Shown piece after piece: positions 8,337-17,300 of a stretch of 58,411 nt of DNA. Origin of the DNA: Burkholderiaceae bacterium (GTDB taxonomy: Bacteria; Pseudomonadota; Gammaproteobacteria; Burkholderiales; Burkholderiaceae_A). The stretch is taken from assembly GCA_018882785.1 (NCBI GenBank), contig VERI01000009.1, positions 1 to 58,411 of the forward strand, in the 5' to 3' direction. The notes below the pieces were generated by a model that worked only from the letters and a program-made list of their open reading frames with translations, was not told where the DNA came from and ran no database searches. Made by a program: the position numbers and the translations under genes. Position 1 is the stretch's first letter; every line of letters starts with the position of its first letter.

Positions 8337-9821
8337 TCAGCCGGCGGCCGAAGCAATTTCAGGTGTCGTGCCATAGCTTGACATCATCTCATCCACCAAC
8401 CCCGTTACGCCAGGCCAGTTAAAGGTGCGGAAGCTATGGCCACAGGTAATAAACTGGGCGCCGGCGTAAAACATCTCGTATTGATGATGTCGAGATGCAA
8501 ACTCACTACCGACCGCGTCCCAAGCAAGTTTAAAAAACTTAACGCGCTCCTCCGGAGGCATGGCCGCAGAGATCTGTGTCTTGCGGATGATCGACAACAG
8601 TTCCGGATTCTCAAGATCGCGACTCGAGGACGGCAGCATAATCATTGACCCTCCCGCAAGCTCCCGGATTGTTCCAAGAAATAATGGATAAAGCTCCTGC
8701 GTCAGGACCTGGGCAGCGTACAGCAGGCTTGAATTCACCACGTAGTAGCCATTCACCATGCGGCCAGCGGCCTCCATGCCATACAGCATGCCCTCAACCA
8801 TAGATGCCTTGGCGGCGAGCCATCCGAGCTTTTCCTGAATCTGCGGCATTTTGTGGGTCCCGATTGTTTCGGTGATCCGACATGCGAGCCCCAGTAAAAA
8901 ACGCAGCTTGACAGTTAGCCGCATCTGGGCCTGATAGTTCTGCATGATATGGCCCGGCGTATCGTGGAACTGGGCGCGACAGGCGTCGGTGCTGCGATAG
9001 GTAAACACACGCTCCCAGGGTACCTTCACATCATCAAAATAGATCAGCGCATCGTTCTCATCAAAGTGTGCTGCCAACGGATTATCAAATTCGGATACCG
9101 CAGACTGCTCATAGGACTTGCGCGACAAAATCTTCAGTCCCTTCGCAGCCATGGGAATTGCGCAGCTGAACGCTAGACTCTCCTCACCCGGCTTCAGCGG
9201 CTGAAGATTTGCGACGAAGACCTCGTTGGCCATGATGGCACCGGTCCCCAGCATCTTGGCGCCCCGAATGGTGATCCCCTCGTGGTCCTCATCAACAATC
9301 GCCGCAACAAGATCGGCACCTGCCTGCTGGCCCCAATCCTTCGAACGATCGGCCTGCGGATTAATAATCACGTAAGTCAGATAGATATCATTATCAATCG
9401 CATAATTCATGTACTCCTGGAACGCATCGGCACGCTCGGGTGAGTATTTTCGAAACACATCAATGCCCATCAATTGGCCAGTAAGCGCAGAGGCCACATG
9501 GTCGGGTGATCGCCCCATGAAACCATGATGAACACCAGCCCAGGCCACAATGGCCTTGCGGCGTTCGACAAGCTCGGCGTGACTCTTGGCCATTTGCCAA
9601 GCCCGATTCACCCTGCGACCGGGCTTGCTCTCGAAGGTCATCAGCTCCTGATGCTCAGGATCCGCCTGAAAGTCGTACAACTTGCCAATAGATTTCACTG
9701 CATTACGAAAGGCTGGGTGTGTGGTGACATCTCCAGCCAGCACACCATCGATGTACACGGTCCGGTCATCTCGGATGCCAGCGATATGCTGCGTTCCATT
9801 CTTGATACTTACCTTAGCCAT
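8337..9821 (-). CDS. HpaB-family FADH2-dependent monooxygenase, large component
   Basis: A 494-residue protein of the 4-hydroxyphenylacetate 3-hydroxylase family, with YIDGVLAGDVTTHPAFRNAV at the start, VHHGFMGRSPDHVASAL, a central DVKVPWERVF and C-terminal ELAGGSMIMLPSS. The family uses free reduced flavin to hydroxylate phenols and, in some members, hydroxylated N-heterocycles. The ATG at 9821 has an AAGGAG site; the frame runs further upstream without support. It is the first gene of a block with an enamidase-like hydrolase. No flavin reductase (HpaC) gene is present in the window. Cysteines that would hold the Fe-S cluster of the related 4-hydroxybutyryl-CoA dehydratase were not recognised. 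Confidence 0.9.
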   Translation of the reverse strand: MAKVSIKNGTQHIAGIRDDRTVYIDGVLAGDVTTHPAFRNAVKSIGKLYDFQADPEHQELMTFESKPGRRVNRAWQMAKSHAELVERRKAIVAWAGVHHGFMGRSPDHVASALTGQLMGIDVFRKYSPERADAFQEYMNYAIDNDIYLTYVIINPQADRSKDWGQQAGADLVAAIVDEDHEGITIRGAKMLGTGAIMANEVFVANLQPLKPGEESLAFSCAIPMAAKGLKILSRKSYEQSAVSEFDNPLAAHFDENDALIYFDDVKVPWERVFTYRSTDACRAQFHDTPGHIMQNYQAQMRLTVKLRFLLGLACRITETIGTHKMPQIQEKLGWLAAKASMVEGMLYGMEAAGRMVNGYYVVNSSLLYAAQVLTQELYPLFLGTIRELAGGSMIMLPSSSRDLENPELLSIIRKTQISAAMPPEERVKFFKLAWDAVGSEFASRHHQYEMFYAGAQFITCGHSFRTFNWPGVTGLVDEMMSSYGTTPEIASAAG

Positions 9822-9900
9822 GACTGTCTCCTTAGTTCCACGTGGGCCCCCACCGCGAGGCATGGTCTCGGTCTCGTTGCCCCCCGATCGGGACGTGCCG

Positions 9901-9923
9901 ATTAGCTTCGTAAGTTAGCTAAT
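9901..9923. promoter_or_regulatory. Inverted repeat, probable MarR-type operator
   Basis: ATTAGCT at 9901-9907 and AGCTAAT at 9917-9923 form a perfect 7-bp inverted repeat with a 9-base spacer. The right arm also holds the perfect palindrome TTAGCTAA. The site lies between the MarR gene and hpaB, about 80-100 bases before the hpaB start, where a repressor of the catabolic operon would bind. Binding by the adjacent MarR is inference. Confidence 0.5.
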
Positions 9924-9943
9924 TTCAGCCGGTCTGGCAAGCG

Positions 9944-10540
9944 TTATCGGCCAACGGATTCCCGACCCCGCCCGCCGCCCAGCTGAGCCTGAAGGGACAA
10001 GGCCTGCTCGCTGGTCTCGATCAGACCCTCGATAAGCCTCTGAAAGATAAGAAACTCCCGTCGGGTCAGGCCCGAAAATTGAATATCGTTAACCCGACGC
10101 TGACTGGGGCCGAGCGTCGTGAGCAGTGCATGCGTCCGCGCGGTGACATGAAGCCGAAGTCGGCGCCGGTCCAACGGATCTTCATCCTTGGTGACAAGTC
10201 CCCGACGAATCAGCTTCCCCACCATCGTGGTTGCAAACGCACCGCTCACACGAAGGAATTCGGCCAGACGCTTCACACTCACCGACCCCTCGTCTTCCAG
10301 ATGGTGGATCGAAACCACAAACGCGTACTCGATTCCGGTGAGGCCGATGCGGGCGGCATGGCCATCCCGAATGGCCTCATGGCGGGCGGCAAGCGCAAAC
10401 AGGTTGTGAACCAGCCGACGAAAGTCCCGATCCGACCCATCGACGAGCAGCTCTGAGCGGCCCACCGTGAGTGGCGCCCGCTGCACACGCGATGGGTGCG
10501 GATCAACGAGGCGGACGGATCCCTTCGGGGTCTTCGGCAT
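9944..10540 (-). CDS. MarR-family transcriptional regulator
   Basis: About 198 residues with a central winged-helix domain: [35 protein letters not shown] as the recognition region, then [13 protein letters not shown] as the wing with the conserved DxRR. Such proteins are dimeric repressors released by small aromatic or phenolic ligands. The ATG at 10540 is preferred, but an upstream GTG/ATG cannot be excluded because no start has a clear ribosome site. The gene lies just upstream of the oxygenase operon on the same strand and next to a palindrome at 9901-9923. It is likely the pathway-specific regulator (inference). It is divergent from ahpC. Confidence 0.88.
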   Translation of the reverse strand: MPKTPKGSVRLVDPHPSRVQRAPLTVGRSELLVDGSDRDFRRLVHNLFALAARHEAIRDGHAARIGLTGIEYAFVVSIHHLEDEGSVSVKRLAEFLRVSGAFATTMVGKLIRRGLVTKDEDPLDRRRLRLHVTARTHALLTTLGPSQRRVNDIQFSGLTRREFLIFQRLIEGLIETSEQALSLQAQLGGGRGRESVGR

Positions 10541-10625
10541 GGCCTGGGATTGTAGCCGCAGGCCACGACGGTGCGCAGATCCGCGATCCATCGCATCGGA
10601 GACCGATCGCAGCATCGATCTAATG

Positions 10626-10662
10626 ATCGTTTTTTTCGATATTAATTATCTTAATTATTCAT
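10626..10662. promoter_or_regulatory. OxyR-like four-part site upstream of ahpC
   Basis: Four tetranucleotides, ATCG, CGAT, ATCT and TCAT, are separated by exactly 7 bases each, at 10626, 10637, 10648 and 10659. OxyR tetramers bind ATAG/CTAT-type quartets with this same 7-base periodicity. The first pair is a perfect inverted repeat; the second pair is degenerate. The location, about 100 bases before ahpC, fits peroxide control of ahpCF. No oxyR gene is in the window. Confidence 0.4.
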
Positions 10663-10760
10663 TCGACAGATTACGCGCTTCTCCGCAGACTTGCGCCTGT
10701 CGCCCGAAGCATCCTGCCTCAGCGCCAACTACCTACGACATCTTTAAAAAGGAAACAGAC

Positions 10761-11324
10761 ATGTCCCTCATCAACACCCAAATCAAGCCCTTTTATGCGA
10801 CTGCCTTTCACAACGGAAAATTTATTCCGGTATCCCATGAAAATATGAAAGGAAAGTGGTCGGTCATATTTTTCTATCCCGCCGATTTCACCTTTGTCTG
10901 CCCTACCGAACTTGGCGACCTGGCGGAGCACTACGACACCTTTAAGTCCCTGGGGGTGGAGATTTACAGCGTTTCAACGGATACACACTTCACGCACAAG
11001 GCCTGGCATGACTCCTCGGAGACCATCAATCAGATTCGCTATCCAATGATTGGGGATCCTAGTGGAACCCTGACAAGAAACTTCGGGGTCATGATCGAGG
11101 AAGAAGGTCTGGCATTACGGGGGACATTCGTTGTGAATCCGGAGGGCGTAATCAAACTCTCTGAGGTGCACGACAACGGAATCGGGCGAGACGCCAAGGA
11201 GCTCCTCCGTAAGGTGCAGGCAGCCCAGTATGTTGCCGCACATCCGGGCGAAGTCTGTCCCGCCCGATGGACACCCGGAGCGGAGACACTCGCACCGTCA
11301 TTAGATCTCGTCGGAAAACTCTAA
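10761..11324 (+). CDS. ahpC: Alkyl hydroperoxide reductase peroxiredoxin subunit
   Basis: A 187-residue typical 2-Cys peroxiredoxin, the same length as the enterobacterial protein. The peroxidatic cysteine is C47 in FTFVCPTE and the resolving cysteine is C166 in GEVCPA. It reduces H2O2, organic peroxides and peroxynitrite in the cytoplasm and is recharged by AhpF. The frame is open upstream, but the ATG at 10761 has an AAGGA site and matches the family N-terminus ([10 protein letters not shown]). ahpF follows after 27 bases. An OxyR-like site upstream suggests induction by peroxide. Confidence 0.97.
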   Translation: MSLINTQIKPFYATAFHNGKFIPVSHENMKGKWSVIFFYPADFTFVCPTELGDLAEHYDTFKSLGVEIYSVSTDTHFTHKAWHDSSETINQIRYPMIGDPSGTLTRNFGVMIEEEGLALRGTFVVNPEGVIKLSEVHDNGIGRDAKELLRKVQAAQYVAAHPGEVCPARWTPGAETLAPSLDLVGKL

Positions 11325-11351
11325 TTTACTCGGCCAAAAGGAAACAGTGGC

Positions 11352-12956
11352 ATGTTAAACGAAAGCCTCAAGGCACAACTTGCAAGTGCCCTTCAAAAAA
11401 TTACAGTACCGATTGAGGTGCAGGCATCTTTAGACGAATCAAAAGCTTCGATCGAGATGCGCAACCTACTCGATACCATCGGAACCCTGTCCGAACAAAT
11501 CCAAGTTAAATTTGATGGAGAGGATCAAAGAACACCGTCGTTTAGCATCCGTCGGGCGGGAACAGACATGGGCCTTCGCTTCGCCGCTATTCCCCTCGGC
11601 CATGAGTTCACCTCGCTCGTACTGGCCTTGGTCTGGGCAGGTGGCCATCCCCCGAAAGTGGATCCAGCCATCCTGGAACAGATCCGGTTACTGAAGGGAA
11701 GCTACGAGTTTGAGGTGTTCATGTCGCTGTCTTGCCATAACTGTCCCGAAGTCGTGCAGGCACTGAGCCTGATGGCGATCACAAACCCAAGAATCAGGAC
11801 CACCATCATCGACGGCGGGCTCTACCAACAAGAGATAAGCGACCGTAATATCTTGGCAGTACCTATGGTGTATCTGAATGACAAAGTTCTTGGATCCGGC
11901 CGGATGTCTCTTGAGCAGATTGTCAATAAACTAGACGAAGGTGCTGATGCCCGCTCCGCCGCTGCGCTCAATGCACGAGATACATTTGACCTGCTCGTCA
12001 TTGGCGGCGGACCAGCCGGCGCAGCTGCGGCCATCTATGCTGCGCGGAAAGGACTGAAGACTGGTATTGCCGCCGAGCGCTTCGGCGGTCAGACCAACGA
12101 TACATTGGGCATTGAGAACTACATCTCGATTATCGAAACAAATGGACCGAAATTCTCCGCCGCGCTGGAGGCACATGCCCACACTTATGACGTTGACATC
12201 ATGAATCATCAACGTGCCCACCAGCTGGTACCGCCGGAGGGGCCAGGAGGAATGATTGGCGTAAAACTCGCAAATGGAGCACATTTATCCGCAAGAAGTG
12301 TTGTTCTGGCAACGGGGGCGCGCTGGCGAACCGTCGATGTCCCCGGCGAACAGGAATATCGCAACAGAGGTGTTGCCTACTGCCCGCATTGTGATGGCCC
12401 GCTGTTTAAAGGCAAGCGCACCGCTGTCATAGGAGGAGGAAATTCCGGGGTGGAGGCTGCAATCGATCTTGCCGGAGTCGTCTCCCATGTGACGCTGATT
12501 GAATTTTCGGATAGGTTAAAGGCCGATGCCGTTCTGGTGTCGAAACTCCGCAGCCTTCCTAATGTGTCGGTCATGACAAATACCCAGACGCTGGAGATCA
12601 TGGGTAACGGAAAAACGGTAAATGGTTTGCGGGTGCGTGATCGATCCACGGGGATTGAGACGAGTTGCCAAGTCGAGGGGGTATTTGTTCAGATCGGTCT
12701 GGTACCAAATACAGAATGGCTAAGTCCAACAATAGAACTTAATCGGTTTGGGGAGATCATTGTTGACGCAGGTGGCCAGACAAATGTACCAGGCGTATTC
12801 GCAGCTGGGGATGCCACCACCACCCCATATAAACAGATCATCATTGCCGCTGGAGACGGTGCGAAGGCCGCGCTAAGCGCCTTTGATTATCTGATCCGAG
12901 TACCAATACCCCAACAGAGCGAGGCCGAAACTGAGGCAGCAAACTTGTTAATATGA
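11352..12956 (+). CDS. ahpF: Alkyl hydroperoxide reductase flavoprotein subunit
   Basis: A 534-residue flavoprotein that passes electrons from NADH to AhpC. An N-terminal double thioredoxin-fold domain (about 1-200) carries the C128-HN-C131 pair. The C-terminal part resembles thioredoxin reductase, with an FAD-binding [12 protein letters not shown] near 217-228, the C344-PH-C347 redox pair, a pyridine nucleotide site [13 protein letters not shown] and a final GVFAAGDAT. Length is slightly above the family's usual 520. It is co-transcribed with ahpC and probably with the pirin gene, 41 bases downstream. An AAAGGAAAC site precedes the start. Confidence 0.97.
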   Translation: MLNESLKAQLASALQKITVPIEVQASLDESKASIEMRNLLDTIGTLSEQIQVKFDGEDQRTPSFSIRRAGTDMGLRFAAIPLGHEFTSLVLALVWAGGHPPKVDPAILEQIRLLKGSYEFEVFMSLSCHNCPEVVQALSLMAITNPRIRTTIIDGGLYQQEISDRNILAVPMVYLNDKVLGSGRMSLEQIVNKLDEGADARSAAALNARDTFDLLVIGGGPAGAAAAIYAARKGLKTGIAAERFGGQTNDTLGIENYISIIETNGPKFSAALEAHAHTYDVDIMNHQRAHQLVPPEGPGGMIGVKLANGAHLSARSVVLATGARWRTVDVPGEQEYRNRGVAYCPHCDGPLFKGKRTAVIGGGNSGVEAAIDLAGVVSHVTLIEFSDRLKADAVLVSKLRSLPNVSVMTNTQTLEIMGNGKTVNGLRVRDRSTGIETSCQVEGVFVQIGLVPNTEWLSPTIELNRFGEIIVDAGGQTNVPGVFAAGDATTTPYKQIIIAAGDGAKAALSAFDYLIRVPIPQQSEAETEAANLLI

Positions 12957-12997
12957 AATGCAAGATCCTTACAACCTGATCAAGACAAGGTCTTCAC

Positions 12998-13702
12998 ATG
13001 TTACAAATTAGAAAATCTTCCGAGCGCGGACACGCAAATCACGGATGGCTCGATAGCTATCACTCATTTTCTTTCGCGAGCTACTACGATCCACGTTTTA
13101 TGGGCTGGGGCAATCTCCGCGTTATCAACGAAGATCGCGTCGCGCCAGGGATGGGCTTTGGAACCCATGGACATCGTGATATGGAGATTGTCAGCTATGT
13201 GCTATCTGGAGAACTTGCCCACCAAGACAGCATGGGAAATGTGAAGACAATACCCGCGGGTGATGTCCAACGAATGTCAGCGGGGTCCGGGGTCACCCAT
13301 AGCGAGTTTAACCACTCAAAAACGGAGCAGACACACTTTTTGCAAATTTGGATAGAGCCCCACACCCAGGGATTAACGCCCTCCTACGACCAACGCAGCT
13401 TTCGTGGCTCAGAGAAAGAGGGGCATCTGCAGGTCATTGTGTCGCCCGACGGCGCTGAGAATTCACTCTCAATGAATGCAAATGCATGGATTTATGCAGG
13501 AAAGTTTAACAAGGGACAATCCTTCACACTCTCCCTGGCAGCTACACCAAAGTCCTATGTTCATGTGGTTCAGGGGACGCTGACCGTAAATGGAATCGCC
13601 CTCACTCCAGGTGATGCGGTCTTTATGACAGATGAGCGCGCTGTCGAATTAAGCGATGGAGATGCTGCAGAGGTATTGGTATTTAAACTATCCACGCCCT
13701 AG
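12998..13702 (+). CDS. Pirin-family cupin (YhaK type)
   Basis: A 234-residue bicupin protein. The N-terminal cupin carries the family metal-binding set in GTHGHRDMEIVSYVLSGEL and SGVTHSEFN (histidines and one glutamate). Pirin relatives have quercetin dioxygenase activity in vitro, and YhaK in E. coli is linked to oxidative-stress sensing. Placement directly after ahpCF, with the same strand and short spacing, supports an oxidative-stress role (inference). It ends 39 bases from the convergent sulfatase-fold gene. The enzymatic substrate is unknown. Confidence 0.9.
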   Translation: MLQIRKSSERGHANHGWLDSYHSFSFASYYDPRFMGWGNLRVINEDRVAPGMGFGTHGHRDMEIVSYVLSGELAHQDSMGNVKTIPAGDVQRMSAGSGVTHSEFNHSKTEQTHFLQIWIEPHTQGLTPSYDQRSFRGSEKEGHLQVIVSPDGAENSLSMNANAWIYAGKFNKGQSFTLSLAATPKSYVHVVQGTLTVNGIALTPGDAVFMTDERAVELSDGDAAEVLVFKLSTP

Positions 13703-13721
13703 ATTGTCGACCACAGCTCTG

Positions 13722-13767
13722 TGCTGCATCTGGGGGCGGATTTATTGCTGCATCTGGGGGCGGATTT
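13722..13767. repeat. Short tandem duplication over the 3' end of the LtaS-like gene
   Basis: A 22-base sequence starting TGCTGCATCTGGGGG occurs at 13722-13743 and again at 13746-13767, with a 24-base period. On the minus strand the copies encode the final residues IRPQMQ of the transferase, and its TAA stop (13742-13744) falls at the junction. A second copy of the same codons follows after the stop. The duplication has probably reset the C-terminus. Confidence 0.9.
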
Positions 13768-15676
13768 TTAGCCAGCTTGCAGCAAACTGGTAATGGGAAA
13801 TAGCCTCTCGGACCAATGGTTCAACACCAATCGTCCCAGATTCAAGGACAGAAAACGAAGTGGCATCCACTACGGTTTTTCTGCGATTGGGCATCAACTG
13901 AACCAGCTTCCCGCCTTCGAGATAGCCAACTGTGAGGTAATTGGCCATAAAAGCGCGCTGGTGGTGCGCCCCCTCGGTCAGGATATCCTGACCGAAGAAT
14001 TGAGAGTCATAGCCCACTCCAAGAAGCGCCAGGACAGTTGGGGCGAGGTCAATCTGAGAATTTACATAGTGAATTTTTTTCGGAGTCACATGTTGTGGCG
14101 AATAGATCAGAAATGGAATATGAAAATTCCGAGGATCTAAGTCCACACGCCCTCGGCCGAGAGAAGTATGGTCCGCAATAAACACAAAAACTGTGTCATT
14201 AAACCAAGGACGCGTCGCAGCCTTCTGCAGAAAATCGCCGATCGCCCAATCCGCATACTTCACCGCTCCCTCGCGCCCCGTCCCGGATGCGACATCAACC
14301 CGTCCCGGAGGAAACGTGAACGGACGATGGTTTGAGGTGGTCATCACATGTCCAAAAAATCTCTTTCCCATCGCATAACGCGCATCAAAGGTCTTGATTG
14401 CATGGCCTAGAAGGTCTTCGTCGGCAACCCCCCATATGGTCTCGTGGGAGATATTCTCTCTGGGGATATCAGTCCGGTCGATGACTTCGTAGCCATTGCC
14501 GCCAAAGAAGTCCTTCATATTGTCGAAGTGCGCGTAGCCCCCATACAGATAGATCGTGTCATAGCCTTTTGACCGAAGAACACTGCCCAGGGTCTGGAAA
14601 TTTTTGTTGTCCCGACGGGCGGGAATCGCATGCCCCGGTAACGGCGGAACCGACAAGGTGACCGCCTCAAGCCCCCGGACCGTTCGGAGCCCAGTTGCGT
14701 AAGTTGCAGTGAAGAAAAGGCTCTTTTCCGAAAGGCCATCCAGGACCGGTGTAAGCCCACTTTTACCCCCCAGCGTCCCCACATACTCAGCCCCCATGCT
14801 CTCCATAGTCACGAGCACCACATTCAGACGAGAAGAATTCTCGCGGCCGATGTATCGACGATTGATCACGCCAGTTTGGCTAGAAAAAACCGCAGATGTC
14901 TGAGCCTTTTCGAACTCGGCTAAGTGAGCACTTTCGACCTCGTGATCGAGGAGTGTCGCGTAGAAGGTCTTGAAGTCAAGATCGTTATTGCGAAACGCCC
15001 GCATAAAATCGTAATAACCATTTCCCGCGAGCTCACGCGCAACAGAATTCTCAATTAGAAGCCTTGGGCTATCGCTCAACACATAGAAAGAGCCCATCGG
15101 AGCCAAGAGGCAAAGTAGTCCGACTCCGCACCGATGCCTCCAATTTCCCGCGACCGCACGGGCGGCCCACCAGACCGGCTTCACAGTGAACACACTGATA
15201 ATCACAGTTAGACAGCCTAGCGCCGTAAGAATCCACCCGGCAGAGTATGACTCGCGAATGTTTCCAATGACCTCACGGGTGTAAACCAGGTAATCAACCG
15301 CTATAAAGTTGAAGCGGGATGAGAACTCGTTCCAGAAGAAAAACTCCGCAGTAGCAACAAATAAAGCCCCAAACACCAGCGCCGGCCAGCCAATCAACAG
15401 CAACATCCCATGAAAGCGACGCCAAAATAAACCGTCAGGAACCAAGGCCGCGATCAAGCCGGCGATAGCAATCACATACGCTACCGCACCCAGATCGTAG
15501 AGCAGACCAATCGCGAAGACGCTGAACGTGTTTAGAAAAGGCTGATGAAGAAGCTCTCCAGAGAGCACCACAAGCCCTAGACGGGTCAGGAAGGAGAGCA
15601 GAACAAAGAGGCCGGTGAGGTAAACAAGGCCCCCATAACGCGTGTCACGTATGCGGCCGGTAATCGTATTTAGCAT
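13742..15676 (-). CDS. LtaS/OpgB-type membrane phosphoglycerol (or phosphoethanolamine) transferase
   Basis: About 644 residues. Five hydrophobic segments fill roughly the first 200 residues, followed by a periplasmic sulfatase-fold domain starting at about 270 with VVLVTMESMGAEYVG. The likely nucleophile is the threonine in YATGLRTVRGLEA, and further metal-site motifs are MTTSNHRPFTFP and FIADHTSLGRG. Proteins of this class move phosphoglycerol or phosphoethanolamine onto envelope glycans or glucans. The ATG at 15676 is preferred to the TTG one codon earlier because of an AAGG site. It is monocistronic. The C-terminus is altered by a small tandem repeat. Donor and acceptor cannot be read from sequence. 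Confidence 0.85.
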   Translation of the reverse strand: MLNTITGRIRDTRYGGLVYLTGLFVLLSFLTRLGLVVLSGELLHQPFLNTFSVFAIGLLYDLGAVAYVIAIAGLIAALVPDGLFWRRFHGMLLLIGWPALVFGALFVATAEFFFWNEFSSRFNFIAVDYLVYTREVIGNIRESYSAGWILTALGCLTVIISVFTVKPVWWAARAVAGNWRHRCGVGLLCLLAPMGSFYVLSDSPRLLIENSVARELAGNGYYDFMRAFRNNDLDFKTFYATLLDHEVESAHLAEFEKAQTSAVFSSQTGVINRRYIGRENSSRLNVVLVTMESMGAEYVGTLGGKSGLTPVLDGLSEKSLFFTATYATGLRTVRGLEAVTLSVPPLPGHAIPARRDNKNFQTLGSVLRSKGYDTIYLYGGYAHFDNMKDFFGGNGYEVIDRTDIPRENISHETIWGVADEDLLGHAIKTFDARYAMGKRFFGHVMTTSNHRPFTFPPGRVDVASGTGREGAVKYADWAIGDFLQKAATRPWFNDTVFVFIADHTSLGRGRVDLDPRNFHIPFLIYSPQHVTPKKIHYVNSQIDLAPTVLALLGVGYDSQFFGQDILTEGAHHQRAFMANYLTVGYLEGGKLVQLMPNRRKTVVDATSFSVLESGTIGVEPLVREAISHYQFAASWLKIRPQMQQ

Positions 15677-15719
15677 CAAGCCTTATCGAGAAGAAAAGTT
15701 GGGAATGTTCTTTCCAATT

Positions 15720-17294
15720 TTACACAAGAATCATTTCGGATGCCTTCTCCGCAATCATGATTGTTGCCGCGTTGGTGTTGGCTGAAACAACGCTTGGCAT
15801 CACCGATGCATCCACTACCCGTAATCCCTCCACCCCCCGCACCCGGAGCTGCGGATCCACTACGGAAAGATCGTCTCCGCCCATTCGGCAGGTACTGGTG
15901 GGATGAAACACAGTGCCACCCTTTGTTCTTGCAAACTGCTCCAAGGTGGCATCACCGGGCAAGACCTCTTCAGACCAGCGTGACTTAAAACCTGGCTGAC
16001 GATAGATCTCACGGCAAATTTTTAAACCTTCGACAAGGGTCTGTAGATCTCTGCTCTCGCGCAAATAATTTGTCTGTATACGAGGGGCGTGCGTTGGATC
16101 AGGGGAAATAATCTCTAACTGACCGCGCGACTCGGGACGGCATTGGCACGCCGATACAGTAAACCCAGAGTATCTATGCAGAGGATCACCGGGCTTATCG
16201 ACCGATAAGGGCATTACGTTGAACTGAATGTCAGCCCGATCTTCTGTTGCTAACGACGTTTTTGCAAAACCCCCTACCTGCCCGGCTCCAACAGTCAAAG
16301 GCCCTCGCTGCCCAAACAGCCATTGCAGTCCCATCTTGGCCAGACTAATCGGATCTCGTACCTGATCATTCAGCGATATCGGATCCTTAAGGCGCACGAT
16401 CGTACGCGCCTGATAATGATCTTGAAGGTTTTTGCCGACCTCTGGTGAGTCATGCAGAATTTGAATGCCATGGCGAGACAGTAGGTCCGCCGGACCGATT
16501 CCGGACAGCTGCAAGACCTGCGGGCTTTGTAGTGCACCTGCGCTCAGAATAACCTCTCTGTCGGCATAAAAACGGTGCACTTGGCCGTTCGCTACACATT
16601 CAATTCCAATGGCTCGGCGAGACTCAAAAAGAACCCGACTCACCAGAGTCTCGGACCGTACTGTCAGCTGAGGTCTATCCAGGGCAGGCCGTAAAAACGC
16701 GGCAGATGCGCTCGATCTCCAATGGCCTTTAATCGACAGTTGGTAACTCCCGACTCCATAGTCCGTTACGCCATTGAAATCGGCGTTAAACGGCAGGCCA
16801 TACTCCTGAGCTGCCTGTAGCCAGGCCATGCACGATGGGTCTCGGTTACGGAGATCCGAAACACCCAACTCACCTTCTTTGCCATGGTAGGGGCTATCAG
16901 CTCCCGAATAATGTTCTGACTTTTTAAAGTACGGCAGGACGTCTCTGTAGCCCCAACCCGTCGCACCAGCGGACACCCAATCGTCATAGTCCTGATGCTG
17001 GCCACGGATGTAGATCAGACCATTAATTGAACTCGAACCGCCAATAACTCGTCCACGCGGCCAGACGATCTCGCGATCTCCGGTCTCCGGCTGCGGAACA
17101 GTCTTAAATTGTCTTGCATAGCGATCATCGAAGATTGTTCTGAAGTAACCCACAGGCAGGCGAAGCCAGAAACCCCGATCCGGTCCGCCCGCCTCGACCA
17201 ACAGAACGCGAAAACCCGCCCCCGTTAGCCGGTTTGCCAAAAGACACCCCGCCGAGCCCGCCCCGACGACGATATAGTCCCAGGCCTGGGTCAT
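15720..17294 (-). CDS. GMC-family flavoprotein oxidoreductase
   Basis: A 524-residue FAD enzyme of the glucose-methanol-choline family. The FAD motif is VVGAGSAG near residues 9-16, the GMC signature is PRGRVIGGSSSINGLIYIRG, and the catalytic histidine is near 464 in HPTSTCRMGG with a paired asparagine near 507 in SANTNAAT. No signal peptide. It oxidises an alcohol to an aldehyde or ketone. It starts 6 bases after the stop of the ABC binding-protein gene and ends that operon, so it probably performs the first oxidation of the imported substrate (inference). Choline dehydrogenase is the common label, but no betaine genes are nearby. Confidence 0.9.
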   Translation of the reverse strand: MTQAWDYIVVGAGSAGCLLANRLTGAGFRVLLVEAGGPDRGFWLRLPVGYFRTIFDDRYARQFKTVPQPETGDREIVWPRGRVIGGSSSINGLIYIRGQHQDYDDWVSAGATGWGYRDVLPYFKKSEHYSGADSPYHGKEGELGVSDLRNRDPSCMAWLQAAQEYGLPFNADFNGVTDYGVGSYQLSIKGHWRSSASAAFLRPALDRPQLTVRSETLVSRVLFESRRAIGIECVANGQVHRFYADREVILSAGALQSPQVLQLSGIGPADLLSRHGIQILHDSPEVGKNLQDHYQARTIVRLKDPISLNDQVRDPISLAKMGLQWLFGQRGPLTVGAGQVGGFAKTSLATEDRADIQFNVMPLSVDKPGDPLHRYSGFTVSACQCRPESRGQLEIISPDPTHAPRIQTNYLRESRDLQTLVEGLKICREIYRQPGFKSRWSEEVLPGDATLEQFARTKGGTVFHPTSTCRMGGDDLSVVDPQLRVRGVEGLRVVDASVMPSVVSANTNAATIMIAEKASEMILV

Positions 17295-17300
17295 TAACAA

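Noticed and set aside
12957-12997. Small AAGAC/GTCTT hairpin before the pirin gene
   Set aside because: Five-base stem with a three-base loop is too weak to call; it probably arises by chance.
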